DNA from: Pithys albifrons albifrons
Lineage: Eukaryota; Chordata; Aves; Passeriformes; Thamnophilidae
Reading direction: 5' to 3'
Assembly (NCBI RefSeq): GCF_047495875.1
Contig: NC_092461.1
Coordinates: forward strand, 51,765,511 to 51,829,510
Length of the DNA: 64,000 bases
In this document: positions 1 through 13,498 of the stretch, piece after piece
How positions within the stretch are numbered: the first letter of the stretch is position 1
How the letters are laid out: the number at the start of each line of letters is the position of its first letter
Program-made: the position numbers and the translations under genes
Notes under the pieces: model-generated
Told to the model about the DNA's origin: nothing
The model's database searches: none
What the model saw: only the letters and a program-made list of their open reading frames with translations

Positions 1-3000
1 TTCTTCATATTGGCAACATTGCATTCCTGTAATGTGGAGAAATTAATGCACCATCTGCTCCCATGTAAGTTAATGGGGGTTTGCCTTCAACTTGCACGGG
101 AGAAGAATAGGTTCCAGGTAAGAAACTGCTGAATGAACTGCTTTTTACACATTTTTCTTTACAGAAAGCTAGTCCTTTCATGAGATTCAGGAAAAATCTT
201 AAAAAATCTTTTGTTTTTTCATTATACTGTCCTAGCAGCCAAGGGTCACTGCTGAAATGTTATGTCTACTAAGGACTGCCAAGGTTTGTCATTAAGCAGG
301 ATCACTTGGGAATGTTCCAAACATTAATACTTTTATATTCCAGATAATGATATTTTCAGTCAAGCAATATGCAAGTTTTGCCAGACTCAAGCAATACAAA
401 TGCAACTTCTCTTTGGTCATATTGGTGGGACCTGTATCATGTGGCAGGTGTTCTCTACAGCTTTGGTCCCCTGAAATGTTGCTCTGGGGCCCTCCTGGAG
501 CATTTTGAGGCTCCCTCTTGACTTTGAGCCTGGGTTTCCTCTGCAGAACTAGCCAGGACTGTCTGGAAATGATGCACATCTGAGTCTTGTCCCAGCAGGA
601 GAAACACTCCTGGATCCCACATTGCAGAGGAAGAATTTATCATTGCCTATTCCCATTACTCTGTCTCTCTGTTCACTATATGACAATCTATAACAAAACA
701 ACTAGCAAATGTTCAGTTTTAGCATCATTTGTAGTGTGTTTTTCAAATGTAATTTGTTATTTTCACTTTTCAAAAGTCAAGGTCTGTGACATGATAGTTC
801 TCCCATTTCCAAACCAAGCATTAACTCTAGTTTCACCTGTGCAGCAACCACACAGAAAACATAATCACTCATCCTATTGCCATTGGAGATCAGCAATTCC
901 CCGTCAACACAGATGGAAAACAAGGATGGTTTGCTCCAATGTTTGACAGACTATATCTTCTATTAATAGCAAATATAAACTGCATTTCACACAAAGATAC
1001 CCATGTGCATTACAAAGGTTGAATAACCATCATCCTTGTTTTACAAATGGCCTGCCAGTGTCACAATGAAAACCATTATATCATTGTTCCTTCAGATAGA
1101 TCTTTTTAATCACTAGTGGCCAGGGCTGAGCTCAAAATTCAACTTCCATGCCAAGTATCAAACTAGTATTTAACCCTCCTGATTGTCCCCTGATGACACT
1201 TTCATGGAAATAACACTGATGACCTTGAACAGGTTGCTGAGTGTTGCATATTTGTAAGAGAATATCTAAGATCATTGAACACTTCACTCTACCATCAGTT
1301 TGCACTGTTTCTGACTAAAACTGAACTTATCTGGGAGGACACCTCTCAAGAAGCTGTCAAATCAAACAGAGAAGTACATCTATAAGCACAGGGTGATGTC
1401 AAGAGAGGACAGATGGGTCCACAGCATTTATGATTACAGGTCAGACAACACTTCCTTTAGGAAACAAATTACTGGAAGAGAGTCTGTAAGTCTTTATATT
1501 CTGCATGTGCACCGAAAGGTTTTGAGGTCCTTACATGGGCACAAGACCAAGCAGTTGGTTAGAAACTCTTCTAGGCAGGTGATAGGAGGTTAATCCATAG
1601 CAAGCGAGAAAGGCAGTGCAATTTGAAACCTGGAAGGCACTGGAGGAGCAGAAGAGGAGAGCAAGGGTAAAGACCAGAGTAGAGCCAGGGTAATTTCAGG
1701 GGTGATTGGGATGTCTTTATTGCCTCCCCAGTCCTCCAGAAAGATGCAGATGTTGGTTTAGCCTGCTTCTAGTCACCAGGGTACACCTGCAAGTGGAGTT
1801 CCTTCTCCATGCCAATGGGGACAATCCATCCCTAGTAACTCTCTGCTACAGCAATAATATTTGGAATACATTTTTTGGGAGGAATCTGACTTCACACAAG
1901 AGGGCAACTCAAACCCTCCAAATAGATCTTACTGGAACTTTGATCTCAAAGGAATTTTTAGATCAGCAAATCTGGCTTCTGCTCATACATAAACTACAGG
2001 ATGTCACAGATACTGTTCTATTCTTTAGGATCAAAGACTAACTAAACTAGAAAATTTCAATCTTCAAGTAGCTTAACAGTCAAAGCTACAAGCAAACAAC
2101 AAGGTAGGCTGAGGTTCCCAGTATCTAGAAACCCAAGAGATGAGATATGCTGAAAGAGCTCCAGCATGGGAATTTTGAGGGAACCCCTCACCCTGCAGAG
2201 AAACTTTGCTAAGAAGAGGAGTGGAAATCCCATCCTAATGCCAGTTTGTGGATCAGTATTAACCCAATTACAAGAGGCTGGGGTTCAGGCAGAGAAACTT
2301 CAATACTGTCTTAAAGCATGTGTATCCCTTCTGCCTTCTCATCACTGGTTGCAATTGATCTCTCATGATTTAGGGGAAGACAGAACATCTCCATGAGATC
2401 TGAAGAGCATATAATTGCCAGTTAGAGAAGAGAAATCCCACCATGTGCTTGAAGAGATTGTGAGGTATTTTACACTGTTTTGGAAGTGGCTTGAATAAAA
2501 TACAAGCAATACTGAGAAGTCCTATAACCAACTCCTCTGCCAATATTCCCCACTGTGCAAATTGTCTATCATTTGTACATGCTGAGCTACTCCTTGGCAT
2601 GGGTTATATAGTTTCTAAGTTTTCCTAATGGTTTTACAAGTCTCCAAACAAATGTGTTCTCAGTATTACCCAAGTTTTCCAGTTCACTTGGAATATAACA
2701 GTAACCTCATAAAAAGTGAGTAGACTCTTGCAATACTGATAGAGACATGCTCCCCATCTTTCTTCTTCAAGACATTGAAGAAGGCATTTTTCATAGGCAT
2801 TTTTTCATGTGAACTTCAATTATAATACTAAATATCTATTGGATATCCATTCATTTCACCAGCATGCGTGGTGGAGGCCCCCTGTCTGGGTCAGTGCATG
2901 TAATACTTTCCATCTCCTGTGGAATTTGTTCAATCAGCTGAGTTTGAGGAATCACACATGTGAATTCTAATACAAATATGCAATATGTCTTCCTAAAAAT

Positions 3001-6000
3001 CTTAATCTCAAGAGGAGTAATCGATAAGTAAATACTGGAAATATTAAAAAAATCCGTATTTTGTAAATCCAGCAGGATAAGAGCTATGAAGAATGTGTAC
3101 AAAACTTGTTGCCTTTGACTGTAAAAAATATTGTGTGTGATGTTCACTTCAGGCTACTTGGCTGTGGGTTAATCTACTTTTCCACAGCTGTTTGAAACTG
3201 CCTGGTAAGATGCTTATCTGCTTATAAACCCATACTCCAGTAATTTAAAATTCTAACACTTTATTTATAGTAGTTCAACTTAGAATTTCACTGTTTTAGC
3301 CTCAGAGGAGTCAGAGAAGAGCTCTCAGGGAAGGATACAAAACCTCCAACTAAATTCCTGCATCTGTATCCAGCACACATAGCTTTGTTAACTACCTGCC
3401 TTTGCAATGGTAACCACCACCCTTCTGTGGGTAGCTCTGTACAGAGCACTGCTGCAGTGACACCACACTGTGGTACGGTTAGTCCTCAAACAGTGCTGTA
3501 AGCCATACCCAGCAGCTGGGAAGCAAAGAGTCTCTATGGATGAGTGAGGTAAACACTGTGAAATGAAAAGAAAAACTGTTTCCTCAAACTTACAAAGCAA
3601 TTGGCTGCTTGGGTAGGGAGCAGAGTTAAGTCTTCCCTTGCTTTGCCTCCCAACAAACCCCTCCCCACCAGTGTGTGTGAATTTGTCCTGTGTGGAACTG
3701 ATGTCTTTCTCTCAAATTTGCTAAAGGTTTTCAGGCAATTCTTACTTCGAATTCACCTAGCATCAATTTCCAGCCTTTATATACTGTGTTATGCCTTCCT
3801 CTTCAAGGCAATCCTTTGCCACCTTGACCGGCATTCTCCTGGGAATTCTGTATTTTTACGTCCTCTGGGTCCTCAGCAGCAGTTGGACTAGAGAAAAGAG
3901 GAAAGTAAAATATTGGCCAACAATATAAGCATGGAAAAAAATAACCAAAATACCATGGAAATCTGGGTAGAATAGCTTCATACACATAAAGGATCTTATT
4001 TTGATATTTCTGTTTGAAACACATTTATTTTTAAGCACAACTGTGATTTCCATATGTGGACTTCAGAAGGATGAGAGGTCTGAGTCCTTCTTTGCAAAAT
4101 CAAGTGAAGTTGTAAAACATATCCAGATACCAGTGGCTGCGTGGCTCAAGGAATGACAGCATTGAATTTACATTAAAATCCTGCTTTGAAGCCTGTTTCT
4201 GTCTAGAAATTAGCTAATGCCATTATTTTCTGATGGCTCAGAGGCATATTGTCTCTGGAATGCAGGAAATAAACCCTGGCAATGTTTGTTCAAGTTTTGG
4301 AGGACTGCTCACAGTCACTATTTGACACCTTTTCAAAAACTTCATTGGAGAGAGCAAGTATGGAATGAAAATGCTCTCATTGCTTCAGACCAGAGTTGAT
4401 TACAGCACTAATTCAGAATTAGGATTACTAGTCTGTATTGACTGTACAAAAATGTAGCATAATGTTTATTTTCTCTTCATATAAAAGTTTACTTAGTTAC
4501 TGATTACAACAGTAGATTATATGTGAAATATGTGGCCCAACCATGTTTAGGCCACAAGACTACGGCAAGACAGTAAGCAGCCTGATTTATCTGCTATCTG
4601 AAGTCAAGTAACAGAATAAAATTATGCGTCTCCCTGAGAATCCTTGTTCAGTTTAGGATTTTTAAGGAAACACTTCTAGACACAGTTTCCATGGGAAAAA
4701 TTAAGGTCTGTCAAAAGACAGAAGATTTCATGGAACTATTTGAGCTTTCTTAAAACTTTTGTTAGTAATTAAATGAGGAAATTGTTCAAAGAATGCTAAA
4801 TGTTACTGGTTTTATATTTTCTGTTTCAGTTCTTCCTGATTTTTCATTTTAATTTTTTTCCAAATTAAAAATAGCCCCAAACTTTTCCTGTTATGACATA
4901 CAAAATGTTTTAATTACCCAGAACTTTCCTCTCCTCAGGGATTTTTTTTCATTTCAAAATAAAAACCACGCTTCACTATCCTAAGAAGCTCATGGGAATG
5001 AGATTATTTTTCTTCATAATTCTATTGAATGTGTTTAAATTACCTTATTTTTGTTAAGTTCACTTCTTTCTGCTGCACATTGCAAAAAGGGTAGTACTCA
5101 AATATTAATAAAAAATATCTTAGGAAACAAAAATTCAAAGTCACATCATAAGTGTTTCTAAATGGAACAACCTTGATGTGATGAATGACAAATCACTAAA
5201 AAGTAATCTCACTTAACACTTGAATTCATGTTCAATTTACAGAGTAAAACAAAGTATTTAAAGAAATTAATGGGAAAAGATGAATTCCCAGGAAGTCCTA
5301 AGTAATGGAATTTCCCCTTTCTGTGTTCTTTCAGTATGTTTTGCTTTGTGACTTCTTTGCTTGAATCCATTCATGACATAATATTCCATTCAAATAATTT
5401 ATGTCATCTTTTTCTTAGTATTTCTAAGGCATTTACTACATCTAACAGTGCTTCATTGCAAAGAGAATTTAACAAGATTAAATGATTCAATCAGGTAATT
5501 ACACAGATATTAATTATCTTTACAGGTGTGTTACATATATTTTTCTAAATCCTACCAGGTGTAGAATTCCTCACATTTCAAACCAGAAAATGACTCAAAG
5601 GGAGAAACATATTTCACTGGATGTTTAATACCTTAACTAGTGACTTCTCAGTTGTCTGAAACATCTGTGTTGATTGAGTGGTCTATGCAAAAACTTATAT
5701 GAGGAATGGGTCTTAAGGAGATGCCATATTTATTCACCAGGTTTCTTCATTCATGTAACATAGTAGGCATCAGGAAACAGAGAAGAAAGCATCACATCAT
5801 TTTCCCCAAACCCAAGATGCTTTGAATTCAATTAAATTATCTTCTCATAGAAAGACACGAACTGCTGAAGACACATGTGTAAGTTGATGCAATCTCTAAA
5901 AGCTGAGCACCTATCCTGCCTTGATTCCCCAGTTCCTCTCCAGCCCAGCCTAGGTGAACAGATGACCCATATGGTTGGCAGAGGAAGTAGAAAGCTCTTC

Positions 6001-6084
6001 AAGAACACTAAGAGCTCCAGAAAGCTTTTGGGTGAGTCCCAGTCTTAGGGTCCTGAGAAATGACTCCCTCTCTGAGAAAATTCA
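1..6084. other. AT-rich intergenic or intronic DNA, no recognised feature
   Basis: I see no convincing exon, RNA gene or transposable element here. Open frames are short (longest about 119 codons) and show no known motif, periodicity or family resemblance. The base composition is AT-rich with many short A and T runs. Old, highly diverged repeats could be present and would not be visible by eye. Confidence 0.5.
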
Positions 6085-6518
6085 AGTGTAGAGTACTTCA
6101 CCTGGAGAGGAATAACCCCAAGTACAAATACGGGTTGGTGGCTAACCTTCTAGAAAGCAGCTTTGTGGAGGAGGACCTGGGAGCCTTAGTGGATGACCAT
6201 GGTTGACCATGAGGCGACAGTTCCCCTGCTGCTGGGGGCCCCATGGTAACCTGGGCTTCATCAGGAAGAATGGCCAGAAGGTCAAGGGAGGTGATCCCTC
6301 TACTCTGCCCTAGTGAGGCCATATCTGGAGTATTGCGTTCATTTCTGATCTCCCCAGTTCAAGACTAGGAACTACTGCAGAAGGTCCAGCAGAGGGCCAC
6401 AGAGATGATGATGAGTCTGGAGCATCTCATGAAGAAAGACTGTGGGAGCTGGACCTGTTTAGTTACGAGAAGACTGAGAGGGGATCTCACTAAAGAATTC
6501 AAATATCTCATATGCAAG
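6085..6518 (+). mobile_element. CR1 LINE fragment, left part of a split copy
   Basis: The sequence follows the 3' coding end of CR1 ORF2. It includes the stretch that in related copies reads as the conserved region after the RT domain ('gccatatctggagtattg', then a run matching 'agctggacctgtttag' and 'agactgagaggggatctcac'). Many stops and frameshifts show it is dead. It stops in mid-element at about 6518 and the same CR1 resumes at 7329, so the two pieces are one insertion broken by a later element. Confidence 0.75.
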
Positions 6519-7328
6519 TGTAATGCAGCAGGTCTCACTGCCTGGGCACTTACTTATATTTAAGACCCCAAGAGATTTTGCCCTCAGGAACTCTTGCAAA
6601 GCCTTTGATTTTTTTATACCTTGAATTATGTAAAGAGAACATGCCACAAGTGTTTCCCAAGAGAATTTCTTTCAATTTAGTGGGAAAATGAGTGTTTTGA
6701 CAAAAGGATTTTACAGGAGTAACAAGCATCCAGGGAGAACATTCCACAAAGGTACCCAGGAAACATCAACCCCATACAGCCTAGCGAAATACCACTTCTG
6801 GTTGTAAGTTACCCACAAGAGAAAGAAAAGAGTCAAGAGACAGAAGAGAGAAGAAGGAAGGAGTGAAGACAGAGAGGGGAGAGAGAAAAATAGTCACTGC
6901 CAAGAGGTCACATGGTGGCAGGTATACAGACAGAAGTACAAACCAGGTGGAGGCTCTGTGTGTGCACTGTTACGGTTTGGCTGCCATGGCCCCACCCCCC
7001 AGTGGGACAACTGGTCAATACCCACTCCCAGCCGAGGCAAGGGGTGCTGCAGTCAGTCAGAGGCTCCAGGGCCGTGGTGCAGGCAGGCTCCCAGGCAGGC
7101 TTTATTTGGTTGACAGCCCAGCCACATGGCTCCCAGTACTGCCATAAGTGATCCCGGCTGCCATGTTGGCTGCAGACCATGAGCCTCACGACACTGCCAT
7201 GAGGCTGCAGGCCCGACCATGACCCCTGCCCTGACACACTCACACACAAGATGGTCAATCCAACATAGTTATTAAGATCCAACATAGTTATTAAGCAATC
7301 TACTGTGACACAAATATGGTCTCTTGCA
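6519..7328. mobile_element. LTR-like insertion (copy A) nested in a CR1
   Basis: This 810 bp block interrupts an otherwise collinear CR1. It begins TGTAATG and ends CTCTTGCA, so it has TG...CA termini as expected of a solo LTR. Its flanks, GCAAG (6514-6518) and GCGGA (7329-7333), match at only 3 of 5 bases, so a target duplication is not firmly shown. Much of it is similar to 22334-23560: a shared purine-rich tract, a 'ctgccatggc' block and the segment ending in 'cacacacaagatgg'. Being present twice supports a dispersed repeat. The internal orientation is not settled; AATAAA can be read on the minus strand inside 7090-7110. Confidence 0.55.
7258..7295 (+). repeat. 19 bp perfect tandem duplication
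   Basis: The 19-mer 'atccaacatagttattaag' occurs twice in direct succession (7258-7276 and 7277-7295). It lies near the right end of LTR-like copy A and is absent from copy B, so it arose after the copies separated. Confidence 0.95.
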
Positions 7329-7632
7329 GCGGATGTCAGGAGCATGGTGCCAGACTCTTTTCGGTGGTGCCCGGTGACAGGACAAGAAGCAATGGCCATA
7401 AACTAAAGAAGTTACATCTCAACACAAGGAAGAAATTCTTTACATTGAGGGTGGCAGGGCACTGGTACAGGCTGACCAAGGAAAGTAGTGGAGTCTGACT
7501 CTTTGGAGAAATCTAAAACCCACATGGAAAAATTCCTGTGTAATCTGCCTTAGAGGCCCTTGCCTTGGCAGAGGGATTGGAACTAGATGATCTCCAGAGA
7601 TCCCTTTCAACCTTAACTATTCAGTGATTTCA
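7329..7632 (+). mobile_element. CR1 LINE fragment, right part of the split copy, with 3' end
   Basis: This continues the CR1 started at 6085. It carries the conserved CR1 3' region ('ggtgcccggtgacaggacaag', a stretch coding for the arginine/lysine-rich C-terminus, then 'ctagatgatctccagagatc') and ends in a diverged version of the CR1 tail ('attcagtgatttc'). It joins the left part with little or no loss at the junction, which makes the intervening block a later insertion. Confidence 0.8.
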
Positions 7633-8134
7633 TGGGGGCAAAGATGATATTTGGATAACTAAGCACAGTCAGTCCCACCCTCATGTCTCTGAAAATCACT
7701 GTTAGTACCCTGTAGTTTATCATATCTCAGTGCAAACCCATCACCCCACATAAACTGGTGCTCTGGCCCCAGCAACTCATTCTTCTACTAGTGCCTTTTG
7801 CCAAAATTCTCCCTTCCCTCAAGTTGATCAGGAGTGACAGCAAACACCTTGCAAGTATCAGATAACCCAAAGACAGGATCCACTGGGTATGCAAAGTTGT
7901 GTCATGTGTATATACAAATTACCTTGAAGCTGCTTTGCTGCTTTTAACAATGCCAGTTAGCAGACCAGATCACTGTTTTGGGTGAAACTGATAAATGCAC
8001 AACTAGAGCACCATTACAAATGTTTGTAGGAGATCCTGATTAGAGAATGACCAGAAAGAGTGACAATGGCCATAAATGGTTCTATGCAAATCCACCTGGC
8101 TGGACTTCCTATGCTGTCCTCAAACTCAGCCTTT

Positions 8135-8203
8135 TCAGGGAACAGGTTTATAATTTGATGATCTTTAAGGTCTCTTCCAACCCAAAGTATTCTATGATTC
8201 TAC
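8135..8203 (+). mobile_element. Very short CR1 3' end
   Basis: Only the last 70 bp or so of a CR1 is present: 'gatgatctttaaggtctctt', 'ccaacccaaagtattctatg' and 'attcta'. These are the canonical 3' untranslated end and octamer-type tail. Strong 5' truncation is normal for CR1. The sequence on either side (7633-8134 and 8204-8613) shows nothing recognisable. Confidence 0.75.
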
Positions 8204-8613
8204 TCTTCTGTGGAGGAAAAGACAGCAGACCCAGCTGGGTCACAAAAGATACACACCACCCTCAGATACCTCAGTGCCAAACTCAAGAGACTGTGAAAAC
8301 CACAGGAGAAATCCCACTGGAATTTTTTATCAGGTTCTTTCAGTCTCATTAAATGCATGCAGTTGCAGAGGTGTTCTGAAAATACCCAAATAAATAGCCA
8401 GCACCTTTCAGCTTCTTTTCAGACTCAAAACAGGTATAACAACTTTTGCAGTTTTCCATTCTTTTCACTTTTTTTTCCCTTTTAGATTACGTCTCAATCA
8501 ATTCGGATACAGGAGGGAGCGGGAAAAGATGGCATCAGGCTTAATTCCTGTTGTTAAATAAACCAGACTGGTAAGCTTTCTGTGGCTGATGGACAAGCAC
8601 CTGTGTGACTTAA

Positions 8614-8712
8614 AATTGTTGAGGTTGATCCTTTAAGAGCATCAAGTCCAACTGTCAGTCTAGCAATTTTTGTTCACATCCACACATCTGGTATGCCTCA
8701 CCATCCTGAGCA
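8614..8712 (-). mobile_element. Degraded CR1 3' end, minus strand
   Basis: Read on the plus strand, this resembles the reverse complement of a CR1 3' end ('aaattgttgaggttgatcc', 'catcaagtccaactgtcag'). It is short and diverged, and the boundaries are uncertain. Confidence 0.5.
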
Positions 8713-11694
8713 GAACAGCCATGTCCACAGCACTTCTCAGCAGTGGTCACTCTTGTGTCAACTAGCCTTGAATCACATCCTGGTGATGTCCACAACAGGA
8801 CTGGACAGAATAGGTCAAAAGTCACTAAAGAGTGAATGTAAATGATTAAGATTCATGCAATTTTGAGTGTGCATACTGGTTCTGCTTAATTTGTCACAAC
8901 AGACTCTTTTGCAGCTATTTGTTGTACTTAATCTGTCCTGTTACATTGGAGTAGGTTATTTAAAGCCATGGGGGTATACCTTCACTGGTGCTGTGGCTCT
9001 GGTGCAGGATGCACAGGTGGGACCTATAGACCTCCATGCGGGCACGAACTCTTGTTCCAGCTCCAGCCATCCCTGTGCCCCACACAGCAGACAGCACAAT
9101 CCAGCCCCAGCTATGTCCTGTGCCTGTTCATGCCACCATCCAAGATCGTAAGTGGCATTATTATACTTCTTTTAGACTTTGTGAGCCTGTTGCAAAAAAA
9201 GAAAAAAAAATAGAGTCAAGCTGAGACACCACCTGAAGGAATTTGGACTATTTCTGCCTTGTATTTGGGCACAAAGATTTTATTTGCCTGTAATAAGAAA
9301 CATTACCTTCTCCTCCCCCCAATAAAATGATTCCTCTAATATTTAAGTTTCAAGACCATACACTGTGTTTATAACCCTCAGGCACTGAAGTAAAATAAGA
9401 TTGAGTTTCCCTCAGGTAAGTACTTCCAGACACTTTATCTGCTATATCATTACAACTATACCCTATTTGTTACTGTACTGTGTAACACAATACTTGCATT
9501 ATATTCCACATGAAAAGCTGTTTCTGCAGCATCTTGTCATCATTTCACAAACGCAGCTTTGAAGCCGTTTTGAATTCTGAATTCAGTGCATAACAGCAAA
9601 GGCTCAAGTGCACAACACCGTATTATTTACTCAGATGGGGTTAATTGCTGAATAAAAGAATGGTTCCTTTCAGTTTACCTTTTTACAATCTCACTCACAT
9701 TGGATATGGAAGACAGGTAAGTCTGTGATAAATATCAAACTTTCTAATCAGAAACGAGCCCAGTCGTATTTCAAATTTTGAACTTAATCCAGAATCAGGA
9801 AATGCAGCCACTTGTGTTACTGTTGCTGAAAGAAGAAAATGACCTTTTTATTGTAGCTTACATTCACTATTGTACTTGTGAACCATGGGGAATGAAGCAG
9901 CAGAAATGCAAGGGCTTAAGGAGACCTTCTTTTAACAAGAAAACTGAAATTGGGTGCAATAAAAATATATAGCTGATATAAAGACTGTGTTTCTCCAGGG
10001 GAAATCTGTAACTTTGACAGGGATTCACTCCTAACAAATTATTCCTGCTTCCTAGCTACTGCTAGTATTTGCTGTCAGGCACTCATTCATTGCCTTAAGT
10101 TTTACCAGCTTTAGCCTCAGCATGGGTTCATTTGAATGCAGAAAAATTAATAATCCACTTCTTTAACAGCAATATAAAAAGTGAAAAGATATTATAAATT
10201 TTTAAGTGGAGATTGACTTTCAGCAAACTATTTTATTTCCCAGTGATGTTCCAGGGTGAATGTCTGCTGAATTATTTCAATATAATAATTCTTTGCTGAT
10301 GACTAATTTATAGTTGAACTGGAATCCTGGACCAACATCAGTAACAAACTGTCATAACTCAATGGCTTGCTCTTGGACAGCATTCAGTGGTAGGCAACAT
10401 TGGACCAGAGGAGATCAGAATCATAAAATTATACATAATTTTTTTGTGACATGGAACCCAGAGGGAATTTATGCTTTACCCAAACCAAGTTCTTTTACTG
10501 GAGCAGTTTATTGTGGTGCCCTCCTGTGTTAATAGTCAGCTGGGGCTAGATTTGCCAAGTAGTCGTAATACTGTATAGACACTTAAATTAAGTGGGTGGA
10601 TTTTAAAACAGTTTTAAGTTTTTTAAATGTTTTAGAAATACTAAGAGCCTTACACAGTCCCTTGGGCTATCTGATTTTTTTTAAAATCAGTTAACTTAAT
10701 TATCTGGAGAAATCAGAGCCTACCTATGAGTGAAAGTTTAAGTTGATGGGTCAGGTAGTGGAAAGTTGTGAGAGCTTTCTGTGCATTTTCACAAAGTCTT
10801 CAGTATCTTGTAAAAGAGACTCAGCCTTGTTTTCTGATCCCTAGATCTCATTTTTCACTCTCTCTGATTTTGAGGATAAGATTATTTTTTCTCTTTTCAC
10901 TGTTTCTACTACAAAGTTATCCAGAAGATATTTAGAACGAGACCAAAACAAAATTACACATCAACAACAACAACAAAAGAATAATTCATAGGAAGTTCCT
11001 TAATCTTGTATGTTATTTAATACCATACTGGCATTGACAAAAGGATAAACTCATACTTTTCTGGAATAAGGCCTTGTGGATATTTCTTGTCAGCTCCCAA
11101 CTCTTTTTTATAGGTCACTGTGAAAATTTTACCATGAGCTTCAACTGGAACAGATGCAGGCCTTATCTAGGTAGTTTCTTGGCTGCGATGTGCAAGGATC
11201 CTCCATGGAGAGCACTGGCAATGCTAGTACCAAAGGATGCAAAGGTGCTGAATATATCCCACAAAAGCATCTGCCAGCAGAGCTCTGTGTGATTCCCCAC
11301 CTCAGCAATGGTGGTTATGCAGCACTCCCCAGTAAAACTCTGTTCCCATATCCCATTAGCATGTGGAGTTGAAGCACTCTGAGACCAGTAGTCATTCTCA
11401 GGGTAGGAAGCAGTTCTATAGTCCCCCTTACTGCTGTGGAGATTTTAATTTTTCACTCTTTTTTTTTCCTCAAGAAGAGGAATAAGATAACCTTCTGAAC
11501 TGAAAGGGAAGAGCAATGGAAGCAAGAAAATACCTACAACTGCAGCAGTCAATCTTATAGTCCTCTCAGTTGAAATCTGTGAGAATAACCTCCATGTCAC
11601 TGACCTACATGATTTAGAGAGGACAGAAGGGGACATAACTGGTCAGAAAACCTACTACAATGAGCATCCACCACTCATAATTATCTCTGTAGAC
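8713..11694. other. No recognised feature
   Basis: Open frames are short and unconvincing. There is an A-rich run near 9194-9210 and a short CAA run near 10964-10978. No element boundary, exon or RNA gene is supported. Confidence 0.45.
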
Positions 11695-13498
11695 ACATGT
11701 TTTAAGAAGGAAATTTTGAGTGTACAGCAACAAGCTATACCAGTGTGCCGAAAGGCCAGCTGGAGGGGAAGATGGCCAGCTTGGTTAAATAGGGAGATTC
11801 TGAAAGAAATCAGGGATAAAAGGAAAGTTTACAGACTATGGAAAAAAGGGCTGGCTACTTACAAAGAATTTACAGATAGAGCTAGGTCATGTAGGAAAAA
11901 AATTAGGGAAAGAAAAGTGGAATTTGAAGTAAATTTGGCTATTTCAGTTAGGGATAACAAAAAGTCCTTTTATAAATACATTAATAACAAAAGGAGGGGC
12001 AAGGAAAACCTCCATTCTCTGTTGGACTTGGAGGGAAATATAGTTAAGGAAGATGAGGAGAAGGCTGAGGTACTTAACACCTACTTTGTCTCAGTTTTCA
12101 CCAGTAAGACAGGTGGCCCTCAAGACAACTGGCCTCTGGAGCTGGTAGACAGGGAGAGGGAGCTGAATAGCCCTCCTGTATTCCAGGAGGATATAGTTAT
12201 GGAGCAGTTCATCCTGAGTGCAATCACACAGCACCTTCAGGGTGGACAAGGGATTAGACCCAGCCTGCATGGGTTTAGGAGGGGCAGGTCCTCTCTGACC
12301 AACCTGATCTCTTTTTACAATCAGGTGACCCACCTGGTGGATGAGGGGAAGGCTGTGGATGTGGTCTATCTTGCACTTCAGCAAGGCCTTTGACACTGTC
12401 TCCCATAATATACTCCTGGAAAAGCTGGTAGCCCATGGCCTGGACAAGTGTACCCTCTCCTGGATTAGGAGCTGGCTGGAGGGTCGGGCCCAGAGAGTGC
12501 TGGTGAATGGAGCTGCATCCAGCTGGTGGCCAGTCACTAGTGGTGTTCCCCAGGGGTCTGTATTGGGTCCAGTCCTGTTTAGCATCTTTATTGATGATTT
12601 AGATGAGGGGATTGAGTCCATCATCAGCAAATTTGCTGATGACACCAAGTTGGGAGGGAGTGTCGACCTGCTGGAAGGCAGGAGGGCTCTGCAGAGGGAT
12701 CTGGATAGACTTGAGAGATGGGCTTGATCCCAATGGGATGAAGTTCAATAAGGCCAAGTGCCAGGTCCTGCACTTTGGCCACAACAACCCCCTGCAGCTC
12801 TACAGGCTGGGGACAGAGTGGCTGGAAAGCAGCCAGGCAGAAAGGGACCTTGGAGTACTCAACATGAGCCAACAGTGTGTCCAGGTGGCCAAGAAGGCCA
12901 ATGGGATCCTGTCCTGTATCAAAAATAGCGTGGTCAGCAGGACCAGGGAAGTGATCCTTACGCTGTACTCTGCGTTGGTGAGGCCACACCTTGAGTATTG
13001 TGTTCAGTTCTGGGCCCCTCAGTTGAGAAAGGATATTGAGGTGCTGGAGCGAGTCCAGAGAAGAGCAACAAGGCTGGTGAAGGGACTGGAGCACAAGCCC
13101 TATGGGGAGAGGCTGAGGGAACTGGGGTTGCTTAGCCTGGAGAAGAGGAGGCTCAGAGGTGACCTCATCACTGTCTAGAACTACCTGAAGGGAAGTTCTA
13201 GCCAGGTGGGGGCTGGTCTCTTCTCCCAGGCACTCAGCAATAGGACAAGGGGGCGCAGGCTTAAGCTCTGCCAGGGGAAATTTAAGTTGGAGATCAGAAA
13301 AAAATTCTTTCCAGAGAGAGTAATCAGGCATTGGAATGGGCTGCCCAGAGAGGTGGTGGATTCACCATCCCTAGAGATTTTTAAATGCAAATTGGACGTG
13401 GCGCTGAGTGCCATGATCTAGTAAATGGACTAGAGTTGGACCAAGGGTTGGGCTCGATGATCTTGGAGGTCTTTTCCAACTCAATCGATTCTATGATT
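11695..13498 (+). mobile_element. CR1 LINE, 5'-truncated and internally deleted
   Basis: This is a CR1 retrotransposon pseudogene of about 1.8 kb. The first part (open from 11716 to 12393) encodes the linker between endonuclease and RT, with 'VCRKASWRGRWPAWLNREIL' and 'DNKKSFYKYINNKRRG'. Near 12195 it jumps straight to 'MEQFILSAITQHL', so the first RT blocks are missing. After a frameshift the frame continues with '[16 protein letters not shown]' and the FADD catalytic box at 12632-12643. It then runs on through the C-terminal domain ('[14 protein letters not shown]', '[20 protein letters not shown]'). At least two frameshifts break the frame. The element ends with the classical CR1 tail at about 13498. 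Relatively long open stretches suggest moderate age. Confidence 0.92.

Noticed and set aside
6908..7399. 163-codon minus-strand open frame across LTR-like copy A
   Set aside because: It crosses the insertion boundary into CR1 and is not conserved in copy B, so it is chance.
12091..13331. Long minus-strand open frames opposite the CR1 at 11695
   Set aside because: Shadows of the CR1 ORF2 coding strand; all recognisable CR1 motifs are on the plus strand.
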